A DNA stretch of 64,000 nucleotides from Halalkalibacter okhensis (GCF_000787375.1 NZ_JRJU01000001.1:124001-188000); one strand, 5' to 3'. Positions 1 to 9,438 are shown, counted from the stretch's first letter. Notes: generated from the letters alone by a model not told the origin. Translations and numbers: made by a program.

Positions 1-716
1 TTCGCAGCAACAGATGCACCAATTGCCGCTAGAACCGCAGTTATTGTTGTTCCAATATTGTCACCAAACAGAACAGGTAATGCTGCATCTAACCCCATTG
101 CTCCTTGTTCATACAATTGCTGCAACAATCCAATCGACGCACTTGAGCTCTGAACAGCAACCGTAAATATCGTTCCTATAAGTACACCGAGTAATGGATT
201 TTCACTCATGCTTACTGTAAGTTCGGCAAACGCTTCGAGCTCACGTAATGGCTTTAAACCTGTACCCATTAATTCTAACCCATAAAATAATGCTCCAAAT
301 CCAAATACAACTTGTCCATAATTGTTTACTTTTTTCGCTTTTATAAAAAAGATTAACGCTGCCCCAACGGCAATGATTGGCAATGCATAGGCGGATATTT
401 TTATTCCTATAATAAAGGCTGTTACAGTAGTTCCAATATTGGCCCCCATAATAACCCCTATCGCCTGTTTAAGAGTCATAAAACCCGCATTAACAAGACC
501 GATAGTTAAAACCGTAGTCCCCGTACTTGTTTGAAGAAGTACGGTTACAAATAATCCTGCAAATACCCCCATTACAGGGTTAGTCGTAAACTTATCTAAA
601 ACATCACGTAAGCCATCACCAGCTACCTTTTGTAAACCATCCCCCATGTATTTAATACCAAAAAGGAAAATACCTAGTCCACCAAAAAACATGAACAAGA
701 GCGTTTGTAAATCCAC
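1..716 (-). CDS. Na/Pi cotransporter family protein (partial, C-terminal end outside window)
   Basis: Reading leftward from a GTG at 716, about 238 codons stay open to the window edge, so the C-terminus is missing. The protein is very hydrophobic and carries the paired QTSTGTT and QSSSA motifs, each followed by a GANIGTT or GDNIGTT segment. This duplicated arrangement is typical of the NptA/YjbB (PF02690) Na+/phosphate cotransporter repeats in the inner membrane. The GTG is chosen because a GGATGAGGA ribosome site lies just upstream and the N-terminus DLQTLLFMFFGGLGIFLFG is the usual first helix. A second, distinct family member lies at 49692-50630. Substrate is inferred from the family; phosphate is likely but export versus import is not visible. 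Confidence 0.85.
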   Translation of the reverse strand, partial: MDLQTLLFMFFGGLGIFLFGIKYMGDGLQKVAGDGLRDVLDKFTTNPVMGVFAGLFVTVLLQTSTGTTVLTIGLVNAGFMTLKQAIGVIMGANIGTTVTAFIIGIKISAYALPIIAVGAALIFFIKAKKVNNYGQVVFGFGALFYGLELMGTGLKPLRELEAFAELTVSMSENPLLGVLIGTIFTVAVQSSSASIGLLQQLYEQGAMGLDAALPVLFGDNIGTTITAVLAAIGASVAA

Positions 717-949
717 AAATCCTCATCCCTTCATCTCATAAGTCAAATCCAATTTTCGACAAACATCAACATGGACACCCTGTCTATTATTAAGCATTTA
801 TTAAGGATTTGTAAACAATTAATTATTAAAAAACATTATTATTTCAATCAGTTGATGAATTTCTTACAAAAGACCCTATGTAATAAATTCAATCATAGCA
901 ATTTCAACCTTAATTCGTTAAAATAACGAAGAATGAAAGAGGTGAGTTT

Positions 950-1714
950 ATGAATTACTGGGAATGGTTTTATAAAAGTTTTTACAATAGAAAAGTGATA
1001 GCATATAGTCGCTTCAGACCAATCACAACAACCATTGGTTTTGTTTTAATGATTATATTTATCGCTAGCATCCCTTATTTTATTTCGTTAAATGTTACAA
1101 CCGTATCAAGCATTCAACAGCTCAATCGCATTTTAGAAAATGATTTACCTAACTTTTATTTGAGCGATGGGACATTAACAGCGGAAGATGAAGAGGTTTA
1201 CTATAACGAAGAAGTACTTGATGGTTTTTTCCTCATTGATCCTTATAATACGCTATCTCAAAAAGAATTATTGCAGCTAGATGAAGGGATTGCACTACAA
1301 CAAAGGGAATTTCTTTTTGTTTCAAACGGGGAAATTCAGTCTATATCCTACTTACTACTCGGTTTACAGGAGGTTTCTAAAGAAGACCTCTCTCATCGTA
1401 TAAGCTTATTATTAAACTTCTTACCAATTTTATTAACGATTATAACGAGCTTGCTGTATGTCGCACTTGCAGGTCTAGGATTTATCAGTATTTCTATACT
1501 TGCCTTTCTAGCCCTTCTTTTTAAAGGAAAACGAAATTTAGAATATCGTCATATGTGGCTAATTACTGCTCACTCTCTCACATTGCCAGTTATTTTGTTA
1601 TACTGGATTGATATTCTTATCTATCCTATCCCATTTACTGCGTTTATTGTATCAACGTTTATCATTGTTTTAGCAGCCGTTACGTCTATTCCTATCCCAA
1701 AAAGGTCCAAATAA
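950..1714 (+). CDS. DUF1189-type membrane protein (YqgB-like)
   Basis: 254 residues with one N-terminal membrane helix (about 25-47), an extracytoplasmic acidic domain (about 48-150), and three or four further helices (about 150-250). The start NYWEWFYKSFYN followed by a charged stretch resembles the DUF1189 family. The gene occupies the place held by yqgB in the B. subtilis order upstream of yqfZ-ispG. The ATG follows AAAGAGGTGAG. It is monocistronic and ends in a strong hairpin. Function is unknown; the family assignment is by appearance and position only. Confidence 0.65.
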   Translation: MNYWEWFYKSFYNRKVIAYSRFRPITTTIGFVLMIIFIASIPYFISLNVTTVSSIQQLNRILENDLPNFYLSDGTLTAEDEEVYYNEEVLDGFFLIDPYNTLSQKELLQLDEGIALQQREFLFVSNGEIQSISYLLLGLQEVSKEDLSHRISLLLNFLPILLTIITSLLYVALAGLGFISISILAFLALLFKGKRNLEYRHMWLITAHSLTLPVILLYWIDILIYPIPFTAFIVSTFIIVLAAVTSIPIPKRSK

Positions 1715-1722
1715 GATCAATA

Positions 1723-1767
1723 GGGGATGCCCCAAAAGGTCTATTGTTGACCTTTTGGGGCATCCCC
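1723..1767. terminator. Bidirectional terminator, 19-bp perfect stem
   Basis: Arms at 1723-1741 and 1749-1767 are perfect inverted complements around a 7-base loop, starting GGGGATGCC. The hairpin separates the convergent DUF1189 and NfeD-like genes. Related G-rich hairpins occur at 14991, 23697 and 55696. Confidence 0.9.
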
Positions 1768-1798
1768 TTTATTTGATTCCATTTCAATTGAGTAAGCC

Positions 1799-2449
1799 TC
1801 AACTATCCGTATTTTCCTCATTCTCTAATGGTTTAATTAATATTCTTGTACCGTCCACCGACACGACAATAATATCTTGACTTGCTTCAATCCAACTTCC
1901 TCCACTTGTTGCACTGTATTGCTCGCCTTCAATTTCAACTGTTCCAGTTGGGCGAAATGAACTAATCGTTCTTCCTCTTTTTCCAACAAGTTGATGATAT
2001 TGCTCATTTATTGAGTTATACCCTAACTCATTCGTTAGTTTATCTTTTAATGTCATTTTTGCCCATAAATTACGTGATGGAAACACTTTTAAAAATAAAG
2101 CTGAACTAAATCCACCGATAATAAATCCCATTGAAACTAAAACCCCATATATGAAAGTTGGGGCCGGTACTGCCAAACCAATAATCATTAAAACGACTCC
2201 TAATAACGCTACCGTACCATCAGTAATTACTTTTCCATCAATAACAATTAACGCAAGGCCTACTATATATAATATGACAACCCATAAGCCTACATCACCT
2301 GTAATGTGATAAGAGAAATACATAGCCATTATTGCAATTCCTAAAATAGCAAATAGCCCTTTAACTCGAACTAATAACTCACCAATTAAAAATAGAGTCC
2401 CTAAAAAAACAACAACAAATCCGATACTAGGTGAATCTAACCATTCCAT
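1799..2449 (-). CDS. NfeD-family membrane protein (short, protease-less form)
   Basis: 216 residues: about five membrane helices (5-120) followed by a soluble C-terminal segment (about 145-210) with the pattern VGKRGRT...RPTGTVEIEGEQYSA typical of the NfeD OB-fold domain (PF01957). There is no ClpP-like serine protease domain, unlike the full-length NfeD at 46605-47963. NfeD proteins usually partner flotillin/stomatin-type proteins, but no such gene is adjacent here. The ATG at 2449 follows AAAGGAGGAAGGGGA. The gene is transcribed toward the convergent hairpin at 1723. Family assignment is firm; role in membrane organisation is inferred. Confidence 0.8.
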   Translation of the reverse strand: MEWLDSPSIGFVVVFLGTLFLIGELLVRVKGLFAILGIAIMAMYFSYHITGDVGLWVVILYIVGLALIVIDGKVITDGTVALLGVVLMIIGLAVPAPTFIYGVLVSMGFIIGGFSSALFLKVFPSRNLWAKMTLKDKLTNELGYNSINEQYHQLVGKRGRTISSFRPTGTVEIEGEQYSATSGGSWIEASQDIIVVSVDGTRILIKPLENEENTDS

Positions 2450-2514
2450 TCCCCTTCCTCCTTTCTATGTCATTTACGTTTTTGATCGTACATTCGTTTC
2501 ATTAATTTTAGAAA

Positions 2515-2544
2515 TAAAAAAGAGAGAGGATTCTCCCCTCTCCC
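2515..2544 (-). terminator. Rho-independent terminator of the DUF1002 gene
   Basis: On the minus strand a GAGAGG...CCTCTC stem lies directly after the stop codon and is followed by a run of six T. Confidence 0.8.
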
Positions 2545-2545
2545 A

Positions 2546-3421
2546 TTATGAACTAAATAAACCACGAAGGGAATCAATTAGTCGATTAATTAAATCAAGA
2601 AAATTCTTGATAAACCCTTGAGTATCTTCTCGATTTAAAAATTCATCCAAATTATCTCGAACTCTTGAGATTTGATCTTGAACCTGGCTCCAGTCAATGT
2701 TAAGGTCTTTCATACGCATAAATAGTGACACTAGGCCATTTAATTCTTCGTCCGTTAACGTAATACCAAGCTCTGCAGCAACACGCCGAATCAGTTCTCT
2801 TAGATCCTCTTCTGTTTCAACAGGATTATTCGCAATTTCTTCTTTAATTCGATTCATCAGTTCTGTTGCTTCTTCCATCCCGATCGAATCACTTAATTCA
2901 CCAGTACGTATCAATTCTTCATTTGCAATTTGCTTTTGTTCTTCTGGGATTTCAATCTCCGTAGCAATTTCGTATGCTTTAATTAAACCAGTTAAAGCTG
3001 CTGTTCCTGAGACAGCGATTGGCGCAGTAATATAGATATCTGCATCCTCAACGCCCGCTGTAATTAATGCATTAGAATACATTTCATCTGAAACCCAGTT
3101 GATATTATTGGATTCAACTGCTATTCCTGCTCCTTCTTCTCCGAGGGTAATCTTTGAAGAGGACAGGGCATTGGTACCGATTCTTGATGCACTAATATAG
3201 TTCCCTAAATATTGATGCTCTTCCTCATTTGTTACATAAATGATCGTATCATCTTGTGTTGCACCCATCTCATTTAAGATTGACTGCTTTTGTGTTTCAG
3301 ATAAATCTTCACCAAGAGTAATAATCACATCCCCTGGAATTGCATCAGCTGCAGCAAACACGGGTAATACAAGAGCAAAAACTAGCGTAAGTGCTAAACA
3401 TTTCTTCCAAATTGATTTCAT
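2546..3421 (-). CDS. Secreted DUF1002 protein
   Basis: 291 residues from the ATG at 3421; an ATG two codons earlier (3427) is possible, but the AAAGGAG site is 9 bases from 3421 and only 3 from 3427. A classical signal peptide (KK followed by a hydrophobic stretch ending VFAAADA) predicts export. The mature protein starts with IPGDVIITLGEDLSETQKQ, and later GTAALTGLIKAYE and a C-terminal helical region, which together resemble DUF1002 of Firmicutes. Function of this family is unknown. It sits alone with its own terminator. Confidence 0.75.
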   Translation of the reverse strand: MKSIWKKCLALTLVFALVLPVFAAADAIPGDVIITLGEDLSETQKQSILNEMGATQDDTIIYVTNEEEHQYLGNYISASRIGTNALSSSKITLGEEGAGIAVESNNINWVSDEMYSNALITAGVEDADIYITAPIAVSGTAALTGLIKAYEIATEIEIPEEQKQIANEELIRTGELSDSIGMEEATELMNRIKEEIANNPVETEEDLRELIRRVAAELGITLTDEELNGLVSLFMRMKDLNIDWSQVQDQISRVRDNLDEFLNREDTQGFIKNFLDLINRLIDSLRGLFSS

Positions 3422-3552
3422 TTTCATCTTCTCCTTTTATGACTGCAACGATTTTGATCGTTAAGTCGGTTCTCATCAATGAGACGAGAGCTCTACTAAA
3501 TAAGAAACACTTTTTCTATAAGAATAAAAAGGTACTTTAGTCTCATTTTTAC

Positions 3553-4788
3553 TTAAATACGTGAAAGATCCGTGACATGACATTCCTTCCCCAAAGGAAA
3601 ACACTTCCAGCTAAATAACAATACTACCATAGTACAGGTGACAAAGAACAATGCGGTAAACATCATTTGTTCAACGTTACTTATCCAATAACCAAAGCAA
3701 AGCGGACCTAGAGCAACTCCCAAAAATCGCAGCATAGAATAGAAAGAAAATACCGTCCCTCGTTCCTTTACTGAAATAATGGAGGCCAAAGCAGCATTGG
3801 CTGCCGGGAGTACAATACCAAACCCCACGCCATAAATGGCCATTGAGAGAACAAACAAATGTAATTCAGGTTGTACCACCATCATAACAGAACCACTTGT
3901 CATAATTAATCCCCCATAAATAAAAGCTCGTTTATAATTATTCTCATTCCCTTTTAATTTACGTGCTGTTACAAAAGAGAGAACCGTAAGCATTAAAAGG
4001 GGGACTGCAAGCAATAGTCCATTGATAAGGGAGGAAAAATCACCGCTCATTTCGAGTAAATACGAAAAATAAAATAAATAACCAAATAAAAGAAACATCC
4101 CGAATAATCCAAATGTAAATATAGGGATGAGCCATCTCCAATGAGTATGAAATAAATCTATTAACCTCCTCCATTTCTCTATGTTCTTTTCCACCTCTTT
4201 TGAAGGCGTTTTCTTTGTACGTATAAAAAACATGATCCCTATGAAAGCAAAAAGAGAAATGGCCAAATAAAATACAAAACTAAAGTACCAAGAAAAAGAT
4301 AAAATCACCCCACCGACAATTGGACTTATAACTTTTCCTGCTCCATTAAATACTTCAACCGTTCCTAAGGCTCGATTTCTTCGTTCCCCTTCAAATAAAT
4401 CTGTAATAAACGCCATAGCTAAAGGGGTCAAACTACCTGCTCCAACCCCTTGTAAAACCCGTCCAAACATCATTAATTCAAAAGCACCTGCTACACTACC
4501 CATCATTCCAGCAAAAGCACTAATGATGCAGCCAATTATAATAAGCGGAAGAGAAATAAGAGCAATTCTTTTTCGCCCATAACGATCAGAAAAAATGCCT
4601 CCTAGGGGAACAAGAAGGGAAGCCGGAATGGAAAAACTAGTTAATAACCACCCACCCTCCACTGATGTTAACCCCATATCTACTTGCATCTGGGGTAGGA
4701 GTGGAATAAACATGGAATTACCAATAGCCATTATAAAAGGGAGAAGCCCCACAAAAAAAAGAATATACGTTGACCGAGCACCGTCCAA
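3553..4788 (-). CDS. MFS transporter, DHA1-type drug/solute exporter
   Basis: 411 residues, about 12 membrane helices in two halves with a cytoplasmic loop near residue 190. The loop 2-3 signature GGIFSDRYGRKR and the helix-5 motif around GRVLQGVGAGS are those of 12-helix drug:H+ antiporters. I place the start at a TTG (4788) because GGGAGTG lies 6 bases upstream; an upstream ATG at 4848 would add 20 residues without a good ribosome site. Single gene, divergent from yqfZ. A similar exporter (yqgE) occurs in the equivalent B. subtilis neighbourhood. Substrate cannot be told. Confidence 0.8.
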   Translation of the reverse strand: MDGARSTYILFFVGLLPFIMAIGNSMFIPLLPQMQVDMGLTSVEGGWLLTSFSIPASLLVPLGGIFSDRYGRKRIALISLPLIIIGCIISAFAGMMGSVAGAFELMMFGRVLQGVGAGSLTPLAMAFITDLFEGERRNRALGTVEVFNGAGKVISPIVGGVILSFSWYFSFVFYLAISLFAFIGIMFFIRTKKTPSKEVEKNIEKWRRLIDLFHTHWRWLIPIFTFGLFGMFLLFGYLFYFSYLLEMSGDFSSLINGLLLAVPLLMLTVLSFVTARKLKGNENNYKRAFIYGGLIMTSGSVMMVVQPELHLFVLSMAIYGVGFGIVLPAANAALASIISVKERGTVFSFYSMLRFLGVALGPLCFGYWISNVEQMMFTALFFVTCTMVVLLFSWKCFPLGKECHVTDLSRI

Positions 4789-4905
4789 TGTATTCACTCC
4801 CTTCAAATTATGTTTTAGAAAATTCTTCCTTAAATTTGTCATATTCATTCTTAAACTACATATACTCTTAAATGAAATGACACGTTATTAAAGGAGGACA
4901 AGCTA

Positions 4906-5265
4906 ATGAAACGTATCGGAATTTTTTTCATCATCCTCGTTATTTTATACAGCACTTATTATGATCTAACTATTGGAACATTACCCAACGGACTTTCCCA
5001 TACAGCTTCTCACCCTCAAGCTGATTCAATAGAACAATTGGATGTTGCAGAGCTTCAAGAAACAATGGCAGAAGAATTTGAACCATTTAAAGAAATGGTC
5101 GTTGAACCTGGTCATACGGTTTTATCGATTGTAGAACATTTACACGAAGGTCCTATCTCAGCATCAATACAAGAAATCGTTCATGATTTTCAAGAATTAA
5201 ATGGGGGAACAAAACCAGAGGAAATTCAAATAGGAAAAAAATACTTCTTTCCCATTTATCATTAA
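4906..5265 (+). CDS. yqfZ: LysM-like membrane-anchored protein YqfZ
   Basis: 119 residues. An N-terminal signal/anchor helix (about 5-22) is followed by an acidic linker. The C-terminal segment from about residue 66, VVEPGHTVLSIVEHLH ... QELNGG ... EIQIGKKYFFP, has the spacing of a LysM peptidoglycan-binding motif. It lies directly before ispG, as yqfZ does in B. subtilis. The ATG follows AAAGGAGG at 8 bases. A cell-wall role is inferred from LysM. Confidence 0.75.
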   Translation: MKRIGIFFIILVILYSTYYDLTIGTLPNGLSHTASHPQADSIEQLDVAELQETMAEEFEPFKEMVVEPGHTVLSIVEHLHEGPISASIQEIVHDFQELNGGTKPEEIQIGKKYFFPIYH

Positions 5266-5289
5266 GTTACCTTCGTCTTCACTTTATCC

Positions 5290-5319
5290 TTGCCAAACAA
5301 TTGTGGACATTGATAAAAT
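5290..5319 (+). promoter_or_regulatory. SigA-type promoter of ispG
   Basis: TTGCCA at 5290-5295, an 18-base spacer, and TAAAAT at 5314-5319, about 65 bases before the ispG start. Confidence 0.55.
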
Positions 5320-5384
5320 GAAGGCGATTCTCTTTTTGAGACTAGGTGAAGAGTAACTCTTCAAAATAAAGGAGCGATTGGTCA

Positions 5385-6488
5385 ATGACCGAAATAATAC
5401 ATCGTACAAAAACACGCCCCGTTAAGGTAGGGAATTTGACTATCGGTGGCAATAATGAAGTAATCGTCCAAAGTATGACTACGACAAAAACACATGACGT
5501 TGATGCAACAGTTGCTGAAATTAAGCGGCTTGAAGAAGCAGGCTGTCAAATTGTCCGTGTAGCTTGTCCTGATATGCGCGCAGCAGAAGCTATTGCGGAT
5601 ATAAAAGCACAGATCAATATACCTCTTGTTGTTGACATTCACTTTGATTATAAACTTGCCCTAAAAGCAATTGAAGGTGGAGCCGATAAAATTCGAATCA
5701 ATCCAGGAAATATCGGAAAACGTCACAAAGTTGAAGCCGTTGTTAAAGCAGCAAAAGAAAAGGGAATTCCTATTCGCATCGGAGTTAACGCCGGTTCTCT
5801 TGAAAAGCGAATCCTTGATAAATACGGTTACCCAACAGCGGATGGCATGGTAGAAAGCGCCCTTCACCATATCCAAATATTGGAGGAACTTGATTTTCAT
5901 GACATCATTGTTTCCATGAAAGCATCAGATGTGAATTTAGCGATTGAAGCCTATGAAAAAGCAGCAAAAGCATTTGATTACCCTCTTCACTTGGGAATTA
6001 CAGAATCCGGTACACTATTTGCAGGCACCATTAAAAGTGCTGCTGGTTTAGGTGCTATTCTAAATATGGGAATTGGTAACACCGTTCGGATTTCCTTAAG
6101 TGCCGATCCTGTTGAAGAAGTAAAAGTAGCTCGTGAATTGTTAAAGTCGTTCGGCCTTGCAGCCAATGCAGCTACACTGATTTCTTGTCCAACGTGCGGT
6201 CGAATTGAAATTGATCTTATAAGCATTGCTAATGAGGTTGAAGAATATATTGCCAGCATTAAAGCACCAATAAAGGTAGCTGTACTTGGTTGTGCTGTCA
6301 ATGGTCCTGGTGAAGCACGTGAAGCCGATATCGGGATAGCTGGTGCACGCGGAGAAGGTTTGCTCTTCATGAAAGGGGAAATTGTTAGAAAGGTCCCTGA
6401 AGAAACGATGGTTGAAGAGTTAAAAATTGAAATTGATAAAATTGCTGAGGAACATTTCAAAAAGCAACGTGAATTAGAAAAAGCATAA
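5385..6488 (+). CDS. ispG: 4-hydroxy-3-methylbut-2-enyl diphosphate synthase (flavodoxin) IspG
   Basis: 367 residues, the usual length of bacterial IspG without the plant insertion. It converts 2-C-methylerythritol 2,4-cyclodiphosphate to HMBPP, the penultimate step of the MEP isoprenoid pathway, using a [4Fe-4S] cluster. The three ligand cysteines are visible at about 268 and 271 (SCPTCGR) and 303 (GCAVNGPGE), and the TIM-barrel N-terminus [14 protein letters not shown] is intact. Start ATG follows AAAGGAGCG. The next enzyme of the pathway, IspH, is encoded at 22742. The gene ends in its own terminator, with the stop inside the stem. Confidence 0.97.
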   Translation: MTEIIHRTKTRPVKVGNLTIGGNNEVIVQSMTTTKTHDVDATVAEIKRLEEAGCQIVRVACPDMRAAEAIADIKAQINIPLVVDIHFDYKLALKAIEGGADKIRINPGNIGKRHKVEAVVKAAKEKGIPIRIGVNAGSLEKRILDKYGYPTADGMVESALHHIQILEELDFHDIIVSMKASDVNLAIEAYEKAAKAFDYPLHLGITESGTLFAGTIKSAAGLGAILNMGIGNTVRISLSADPVEEVKVARELLKSFGLAANAATLISCPTCGRIEIDLISIANEVEEYIASIKAPIKVAVLGCAVNGPGEAREADIGIAGARGEGLLFMKGEIVRKVPEETMVEELKIEIDKIAEEHFKKQRELEKA

Positions 6489-6508
6489 GCGATGAGCTTA
6501 TGCTTTTT
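6478..6508 (+). terminator. ispG terminator
   Basis: A 13-bp perfect stem (6478-6490 with 6496-6508), 5-base loop, ending in TTTTT. The left arm includes the ispG stop codon. Confidence 0.9.
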
Positions 6509-6543
6509 CTCTGTTTGTGTTCCCCGTTCACCCCTTAATCTCG

Positions 6544-7005
6544 TTAGAAAAATGGGGAGAAAAAGACTGTCATGAGAATCGAAACGGCACCAATACCAAT
6601 TGCCCAGTTACCAAGCGTAGTGGAGCCATAACGACGCGAAACAAAACCTATTACAATACCAGCTGCCCCAAGCAATACTGGCAAGAAGAATAAAGATAAA
6701 ATGGAAAGCACAATCGCAAATGTACCTACACCACGACCTGCCGTAGCATCATCTACGTTTGCTTCTGCTGTTTCATCCCGTTCAGCCATTCCGTTCATAG
6801 TTGCATATTCTGCAGCTGTTTCCTCTTGGAAATTTGTCACGAATGGTTCATCTTTTTCTTCTTCTCTTAATGAAAGGTCACGGGAATCATCTCTCCCGTT
6901 TTCATATCGTCCACCTTCAACATGGTTATTAACCAGTGTCAAGGAACGATCATCTTCATCAACCAACCTGATTGGTTCATCTTTCGGATGTTCTCGGTCT
7001 GCCAT
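6544..7005 (-). CDS. Small membrane protein, YqfX-like
   Basis: 153 residues. The first 90 are hydrophilic and strongly acidic (many D/E with scattered N and R). The C-terminal 60 hold two or three membrane helices with the Gly-rich pattern LLGAAGIVIGFVSRRYGSTTLGNWAIGIG, seen in DUF4190-like and YqfX proteins. Position between ispG and yqfW is that of yqfX. The start ATG follows AAGTGAGGG. It is divergent from yqfW. Function is unknown. Confidence 0.7.
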   Translation of the reverse strand: MADREHPKDEPIRLVDEDDRSLTLVNNHVEGGRYENGRDDSRDLSLREEEKDEPFVTNFQEETAAEYATMNGMAERDETAEANVDDATAGRGVGTFAIVLSILSLFFLPVLLGAAGIVIGFVSRRYGSTTLGNWAIGIGAVSILMTVFFSPFF

Positions 7006-7169
7006 ACGAATCCCTCACTTTCTTTTTTTCGGGGAACAGTTATAGTATGGCAACAGACAGAAAGAATTATCGGTGTAAATCTTTTCATACAGAGGAAACT
7101 AACTAGACCAACCGCTTACTTTCGTGTAAGGTAAAGAATACAAAAGGAATTTTGTTGAGGTGACGAAAA

Positions 7170-7745
7170 ATGACAAAAAAAAGAATGGGATTGGACATTG
7201 ACGGTACTGTCACTGATCCGAATACATTTATCCCTTATTTAAACAAACATTTCAAGAAATCATTAACGTTAGATGATTTAACGGAATATGATTTAACATC
7301 TGTTCTCAATATAACTGAAGAACAATTTTGGAAGTGGATGGGCGAGCATGAAGGTCTCATTTATAAAGAGGCCGAATTAGCTGCGCATGCAGAATTGACA
7401 CTTCATGAGTGGACGAAACATCATGACCTTATTTATATCACAGCAAGAAGATCTCACTTAGCAGAGATTACACAGAACTGGTTTATGACAAAAGCTGTTC
7501 CTTATGACCACATTGAACTTGTAGGAAAGCACGACAAGCTCGATGCAGTTAGAGAACATCAATTAGATATCTTTTTTGAAGACAAGCATGATAACGCAGT
7601 CGCAATAGCTGAAGAATTTAACATTCCTGTTATTTTAATGGATACACCATATAACCGTCTTCCCTCCCCTAATAATGTGATTAGAGCAAATGACTGGGTA
7701 GAAGCAAAGCGATGGGTGGACAACTGGTTAAAAGAAACGATGTAA
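7170..7745 (+). CDS. yqfW: HAD-superfamily nucleotidase-like protein YqfW
   Basis: 191 residues with the HAD motif I LDIDGTVTD at about 8-16 (the two Asp being nucleophile and acid/base), motif II around YITARR at about 91-96, and motif IV FFEDKHDNA at about 137-145. This arrangement fits the 5'(3')-deoxyribonucleotidase / YqfW group acting on small phosphate esters in the cytoplasm. ATG follows GAGGTGACG. Monocistronic, convergent with the DUF1540 gene. The true substrate is not known. Confidence 0.8.
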   Translation: MTKKRMGLDIDGTVTDPNTFIPYLNKHFKKSLTLDDLTEYDLTSVLNITEEQFWKWMGEHEGLIYKEAELAAHAELTLHEWTKHHDLIYITARRSHLAEITQNWFMTKAVPYDHIELVGKHDKLDAVREHQLDIFFEDKHDNAVAIAEEFNIPVILMDTPYNRLPSPNNVIRANDWVEAKRWVDNWLKETM

Positions 7746-7746
7746 A

Positions 7747-7786
7747 AAAGGACTGGCTGCCTTTACTACAAGACAGTCAGTCCTTT
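7747..7786. terminator. Bidirectional terminator between yqfW and DUF1540 gene
   Basis: Arms 7747-7759 and 7774-7786, AAAGGACTG...CAGTCCTTT, one mismatch, 14-base loop; T runs follow on both strands. Confidence 0.85.
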
Positions 7787-7789
7787 CCT

Positions 7790-8008
7790 TTACTCTTTTG
7801 GACGGAAGGTATGACAACAAGTTTCTTTTATATTATGAGCAGAGTCTTGATGTTCAGCTTTTTCATAAGGCTCAACGCCTGCTTCCATTGAGTAGTCACG
7901 ATTGGCATGTGCATCTATTTCAACAAGAATAGATTCAGCTTGACACTTATTGCCTTCGCCCCAAAAAGAACAGTTTGCCACATTACATTTTACAATTGGC
8001 TTTGCCAT
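7790..8008 (-). CDS. DUF1540 cysteine-containing small protein
   Basis: 72 residues from the ATG at 8008, which has AGGAGGGG about 8 bases upstream. Five cysteines at about 8, 13, 22, 64 and 65 follow the DUF1540 pattern VKCNVANCSFW...NKCQA...ETCCHTF. The motif suggests a bound metal ion, probably zinc, by analogy only. It lies downstream of zur, which makes a metal-related role attractive, but a terminator-like hairpin separates them. Confidence 0.8.
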   Translation of the reverse strand: MAKPIVKCNVANCSFWGEGNKCQAESILVEIDAHANRDYSMEAGVEPYEKAEHQDSAHNIKETCCHTFRPKE

Positions 8009-8087
8009 GGTATCATCCCCTCCTACATTTAGGATAAAACAATACTTTAATTTCATGTCATTCAAAATATGGCATCCATAAAAATAA

Positions 8088-8151
8088 AAAAGTGCAAAGC
8101 CTTCCTTTTACAAACCATTGCTAGCTTGTACAGGATTACTTTTGCACTTTT
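8088..8151 (-). terminator. Terminator-like hairpin after zur
   Basis: AAAAGTGCAAA (8088-8098) pairs with TTTGCACTTTT (8141-8151) just beyond the zur stop codon. The 42-base loop has weak internal pairing; T-rich sequence follows on the minus strand. Confidence 0.55.
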
Positions 8152-8152
8152 G

Positions 8153-8566
8153 TTAATTACTACAGTTTTCACATTTTCCATATATTTCGAACTTATGCCC
8201 TGTAACTTGAAAATCTGGAAATTGCTGATTAATTGAATCCATTGGACAGTTTTCAATATGTTTTGTTTTGCCACATTCCAAACAAATTAAATGATGATGA
8301 TGGTTGTTTGTAGAACAACTAAAGCGGAAACGTTTTTCCCCCTCAAGTTCAGTCTCTTCAAGGATGTTAAGCTCAGCAAATAAAGATAAGTTTCGATAAA
8401 TTGTATCAAAGCTCATACCGGGATAATTACTTTGTAAACGCTCTAGTACATCCTTAGCAGACAAATATCGCTTTTCATCTGCAAAAAAATGCAACATCTC
8501 TTCCCGTTTACCTGTATGTTTGTATCCTTTATCCTTTAAGAGCTCCATTGCCTCTTCCACATTCAT
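8153..8566 (-). CDS. zur: Fur-family zinc uptake regulator Zur
   Basis: 137 residues from the ATG at 8566, which has GGAGG 7 bases upstream (an ATG six codons earlier is less well placed). The N-terminal winged helix (about 1-80) carries TGKREEMLHFFADEKRYLSAKDV. The dimerisation domain has the His-rich segment STNNHHHHLICLECGK and the two CxxC pairs (LECG region and KCENCSN at the end) that hold the structural zinc. As last gene of an ABC metal importer operon it fits Zur, a zinc-loaded repressor, better than Fur or PerR. Position between yqfW and yqfT matches yqfV/zur of B. subtilis. Confidence 0.9.
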   Translation of the reverse strand: MNVEEAMELLKDKGYKHTGKREEMLHFFADEKRYLSAKDVLERLQSNYPGMSFDTIYRNLSLFAELNILEETELEGEKRFRFSCSTNNHHHHLICLECGKTKHIENCPMDSINQQFPDFQVTGHKFEIYGKCENCSN

Positions 8567-8584
8567 GATAAGCCCTCCATTCAA

Positions 8585-9412
8585 TTATCGCATTAAACGT
8601 TTTAATAATAAAACAAGTAGTAACACCAATATGCTAATTAATACAATCATACCACCTGTTGCAATATTAAATTGATATGAAAAATATAATCCAAATAATA
8701 TTGAAATTTGAGCAAATATTATACTAAAAAAGATAAGCTGTTTAAAGCTTTTTGAAACTTGTATACTTGCTGCAACAGGAATGACCACAAGAGCTCCAAC
8801 AAGTAAGATTCCCACGACTTTCATTGACATTGAAATAACCATAGCAATTAATAACGCAAAGATAAAATTCACGAATTTCATTGAAATTCCTGATACCTGC
8901 GCAAACTCTTGATCAAATGATGTCAATACAAACTCCTTATAAAACAAAACAATGATAAACAAAACAAAAATAGCTGTAATCATTATAAATTGTACATCAC
9001 TAACGGTTACACTTACAATACTCCCAAATAAATAAGAATACCATTCATTATATCCTGTCCGCGCAAGACTGATAAAGATAGCACTCATTCCAATTCCAGT
9101 CGACAAAATAATCGGCACAGCTAACTCCTGAAAATGGCGATACATTTCTCGTAAACGCTCAGTAATTAATGCACCAATTAAAGCAAAAACCACTCCTAAA
9201 TACATTGGATTCATGTTTTGAAATAACGGTCCTAATGTCCCTAAAAAGACTCCTGCAGAAATACCTGTTAGTGTAATATGGGAAATGGATTCTGTTACGA
9301 CTGATATTCGGCGAACGAGTAGAAAGGATCCGACAAGCGGGGCTATTATACCAATAATCACGCCGGCCAGAATTCCTCTTTCGATAAACGTAAGATTTAA
9401 TAAAAATTCCAT
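8585..9412 (-). CDS. Zinc/manganese ABC transporter permease (second of two in operon)
   Basis: 275 residues, 7-8 membrane helices, ABC-3 family (PF00950). Conserved features include the early segment GIIAPLVGSFLLVRRISVVTESISHITLTGISAG and the loop near 165 reading FVLTSFDQEFAQVSGI. Eighteen bases separate it from zur. It is clearly paralogous to the permease just upstream (9439-10302). The pair may form a heterodimeric channel with the ATPase at 10306. No substrate-binding lipoprotein is encoded in the operon. Confidence 0.9.
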   Translation of the reverse strand: MEFLLNLTFIERGILAGVIIGIIAPLVGSFLLVRRISVVTESISHITLTGISAGVFLGTLGPLFQNMNPMYLGVVFALIGALITERLREMYRHFQELAVPIILSTGIGMSAIFISLARTGYNEWYSYLFGSIVSVTVSDVQFIMITAIFVLFIIVLFYKEFVLTSFDQEFAQVSGISMKFVNFIFALLIAMVISMSMKVVGILLVGALVVIPVAASIQVSKSFKQLIFFSIIFAQISILFGLYFSYQFNIATGGMIVLISILVLLLVLLLKRLMR

Positions 9413-9438
9413 CGATTAGAGCCCCTATTCTTAAATTT

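Noticed and set aside
5382-5900. Minus-strand open frames within ispG
   Set aside because: They lie opposite a conserved enzyme with intact cluster cysteines and have no start signals.
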